Shown here piece after piece: positions 61,872 to 64,000 of a stretch of DNA of 64,000 bases (its first letter is position 1; the number at the start of each line of letters is the position of its first letter). Location: NCBI GenBank assembly GCA_015039315.1, contig WIDE01000012.1, forward strand, positions 297,569-361,568. The letters run 5' to 3'. This DNA comes from Clavulina sp. PMI_390 (Eukaryota > Basidiomycota > Agaricomycetes > Cantharellales > Hydnaceae). Both the position numbers and the translations under genes were made by a program. Below the pieces are notes generated by a model that made no database searches, was not told the DNA's origin, and saw only the letters and a list, made by a program, of their open reading frames with translations.

Positions 61872-62173
61872 TCATTGAGCTCCAAATCGTGGATAGTCTG
61901 GGGCGTCATGGAAAAACTGACCATCGAACCCATATCGCACCACCTGATCAATAATCTCAACCTCAGGCACCAAAGTGTCCGCACTTAGGCTAAAGATGTT
62001 CGAGAGGCGTTCAAGTTGATGTTTGTCAGTGTTGTCCTCAAAAGGCTGGAAGAAAATCAAATCTACACAGTTTCATTGTGTGAATTCAATGATAAAGGAT
62101 ATTCAGTATTATATTATTCTGCGTATTTATAGCGTCCTAGCAATCAGGGACGATAAATAAAATTGTCTCTATA
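61872..62173 (-). other. Spacer between F-box copies with an orphan coding-like segment
   Basis: Positions 61872-62060 contain a 62-codon frame (PFEDNTDKHQLERLSN ... FFHDAPDYPRFGAQ, then stop) that looks protein-coding in composition. It could be a last exon of the right-hand F-box gene, spliced from a GT just before its NLS-stop end; the acceptor TTCCAG and the phase fit. It could also be a remnant of another copy. The left paralogue ends in VGLS without such a tail. Confidence 0.35.
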
Positions 62174-63916
62174 TTATGAAAGGTTTACCGCTCGTGCGAC
62201 CGCAACTTTGAATACGTGTTCCGGATCCAATTGTTCCCGAACACGAACCACAATGGTGCCTGAAATGAGATATAGGTGAGAGTTTGTATGAGTCCAGTGA
62301 CTCAGGGTGATGTTGCCTGAGTGGGGAACAATTAGGCTGACTTCATCCAAGCTGGTCCGGCCCACGACGTTCGTGGGATAAACAAGGAATTGATAGGCCG
62401 TTCCTCCATTGAACTCCCTCTCTTCTCGGGAGATAGGAAGTTTGGGCACTATCTCAAGGGAAGAGTTAAGAAGAATAGCGCCTGATGGGAGTATGAGATA
62501 CTCGGCGCAGTTGGTGATGATGTGTGGTACTCGAGGCCAGCGGGTTAGTGTGCGTGAAGACCGTGACCATGTGAAAAGTATAAGGGCCTCCTCTATCATG
62601 TACATATCGAAAAATTCAGAAACAAGAACATCCGGCTGCGTGACAGATGAGAGGCTCCAGCGTTGGCCAAGGAAGGTGGTGTGCATATTTCGGTCGCCAT
62701 CGAGGCTCCCCAACAGATTGATCTTGCAAGGGGTCAGGGGAAGAATAGGCACGCTTGAAGAATTTTGCATCTTATCGAGTTCGATAACAAATAGCTCAGG
62801 TGATGGACTGCCTCTTGGTATAATGTATGGCAACTGAAGCAGGAACGGTGTCTACGGAAAATTCAGCGCGGAAACCACACATGATGTAAATCATGAGAAA
62901 TAGTACTAACGGATGGCGATTCCCATTCATTAATCAATACAATTCCACATGTGTCCAGTTTCCAGTTCCACAGGAAAACCCCATCAAGGCGATGGACACA
63001 CAGGTGGTCTCCGTCAAGCCGTGCAGTCCAAAACTGGTTGACCTCGAGCAGATCTCGTCGTACCGCCTTTTGGGCAAAGGTAGGGGCTCCTTCAGTCCAG
63101 CTCAGTTGGAATATCTCGACTATGAAGCCAGATGGGCTGGGATCCGATATCTTATTAGCTTTCTGTCGATGCACAAGGCATACCGGTAGGTGAGTGCACT
63201 ATTCACTCACTTTGTAGCATAGTGTAGCATGCAGTTCACGATGTTCTGCTCTTCATCCATTTGCATCTGGAGCCTCAACGGTGAAGAGGTTGGATGATAT
63301 GGTTCCAAGCACGTTATGGAGCACCGTGGAGATATTCCCTCTGGGTTGATGGGAGCTTGGAGATCCCAGAGTGATAGTTGATACTGACGATTTTCCAAGC
63401 TTACGATTGCGCACACCCAACGATTTCCAGGAAGAGCGCGCCATACGTCTACGGAGGATCCAGGGGGTGTCTTGAGCCAATGCACAGATTCAGGAACGAT
63501 GGGGGACATGTCCACTGAGTGAGGCTCGAGCTCGTTTTCGTCACGGGGAGGCAGTATCAACCGCTCAAATCGCTCTGGCCTCAAGGCAAGAGCTCTGGCT
63601 TCGGCCACAGATATTGCCGCTAAATTGAATGAATGCGGCGCTGCTGGCAGATCTTGTATCACTTCCCGAGCAAATCGCCTCCATAACGTCAGATTGGCTT
63701 CGATGAGGTCATACACAGCTCGGCTGATCTATAACAATGGGATCAGCCGGCAAGCTTACACAGGGTTAGAGTAACTTACAGTCCTGAAACAGAGCAAATC
63801 CTTCAAATCGAGACATCTTGCCACATGGAGAAGAATGTCAAGTGGTAGCTGCGATCAAGAACCATTAACATCAAGGGATCCGGACTATTGTGGATTGACC
63901 TCACCAGCGGATCCAT
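62174..63916 (-). CDS. F-box protein, tandem copy 2
   Basis: Paralogue of the gene to the left with the same exon order. The proposed first exon is tiny (63916: MDPL), spliced to LPLDILLHVARCLDLKDLLC (about 63778-63849), the F-box. A long exon (63207-63730) has RAVYDLIEANLTLWRRFARE, LALRPERFERLILPP, LPGNRWVCAIVSLENRQYQL and LSLWDLQAP. The next exon (about 62910-63180) has IFQLSWTEGAPTF, TARLDGDHLCVHRLDGVFLW and LDTCGIVLI. The last (62174-62850) begins LPYIIPRGSPSPELFVIEL and ends ARAVNLS. Alignment to copy 1 is continuous over the whole length, at perhaps half identity by eye. Role: SCF substrate adaptor, substrate unknown. An alternative end through the segment at 61872-62060 is possible. 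Confidence 0.82.
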
Positions 63917-64000
63917 CTAACGGTTTGATTGAGAAAAGTTCTCTTGGGCGATCACCAGCCTGCACTTTGTCCAAAGGTGTTCGAAGGTGTGTTCGAGTCC

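Overview
The window reads as a piece of nuclear genome from a filamentous basidiomycete (Agaricomycetes). Nearly every gene is cut by short GT-AG introns, genes lie on both strands with short spacers, and the gene families (tandem F-box proteins, MYND proteins, a DUF4139 family, a GH3 beta-glucosidase, fungal cytochrome P450 reductase, fungal alpha-actinin, Pob3) fit that group. A Rhizoctonia/Ceratobasidium-type fungus is my guess from the style of the expanded families; nothing in the window proves the genus. There is one run of ten N (21853-21862).

Layout. 0-4.7 kb: three tandem minus-strand paralogues of a MYND zinc-finger protein, the leftmost cut by the window edge. 4.8-11 kb: the DNA helicase Chl1 (DDX11 family), 16 exons on the minus strand, sharing a 285-base promoter with a divergent NADPH-cytochrome P450 reductase (11.3-14.6 kb). 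15.3-17.3 kb: an F-box protein. 17.8-30.2 kb: five tandem minus-strand copies of a DUF4140/DUF4139 ('mucoidy inhibitor A-like') gene. Three look intact and two are decayed, and one decayed copy is broken by the N gap. 30.9-34.6 kb: the replicative helicase subunit Mcm6. 35.3-36.1 kb: cofilin. 36.4-37.6 kb: an unrecognised, probably mitochondrial protein built from short in-phase exons that look like repeats. 37.9-39.4 kb: a TauD-type 2-oxoglutarate dioxygenase. 40-43 kb: alpha-actinin, divergent from the FACT subunit Pob3 (43.2-45.8 kb). 46.4-49.2 kb: a protein with Ras-association and PH domains. 49.6-51.5 kb: a second large F-box protein. 52.7-56.2 kb: a secreted GH3 beta-glucosidase, followed by a second copy whose catalytic core has been deleted (57.1-57.8 kb). 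58.6-60 kb: an RBR-type E3 ubiquitin ligase. 60.2-63.9 kb: two tandem F-box paralogues.

How the genes fit together. Most are independent housekeeping genes: DNA replication and cohesion (Chl1, Mcm6), chromatin (Pob3), actin (cofilin, alpha-actinin, possibly the RA-PH protein), redox (P450 reductase), sugar polymer breakdown (GH3) and ubiquitin signalling (F-box, RBR). The unusual part is the 12-kb DUF4139 array. Its copies share a promoter core (a TCGACCACC-type box about 15 bases before a TATA box). Their internal linker differs greatly from copy to copy, being Pro/Gly-rich, Arg/Ser-rich or acidic/basic. The duplication unit also carried along part of the promoter of the neighbouring mcm6 gene. 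Exon boundaries were placed by hand from splice sites, reading frame and family motifs; no alignment or RNA evidence was available.
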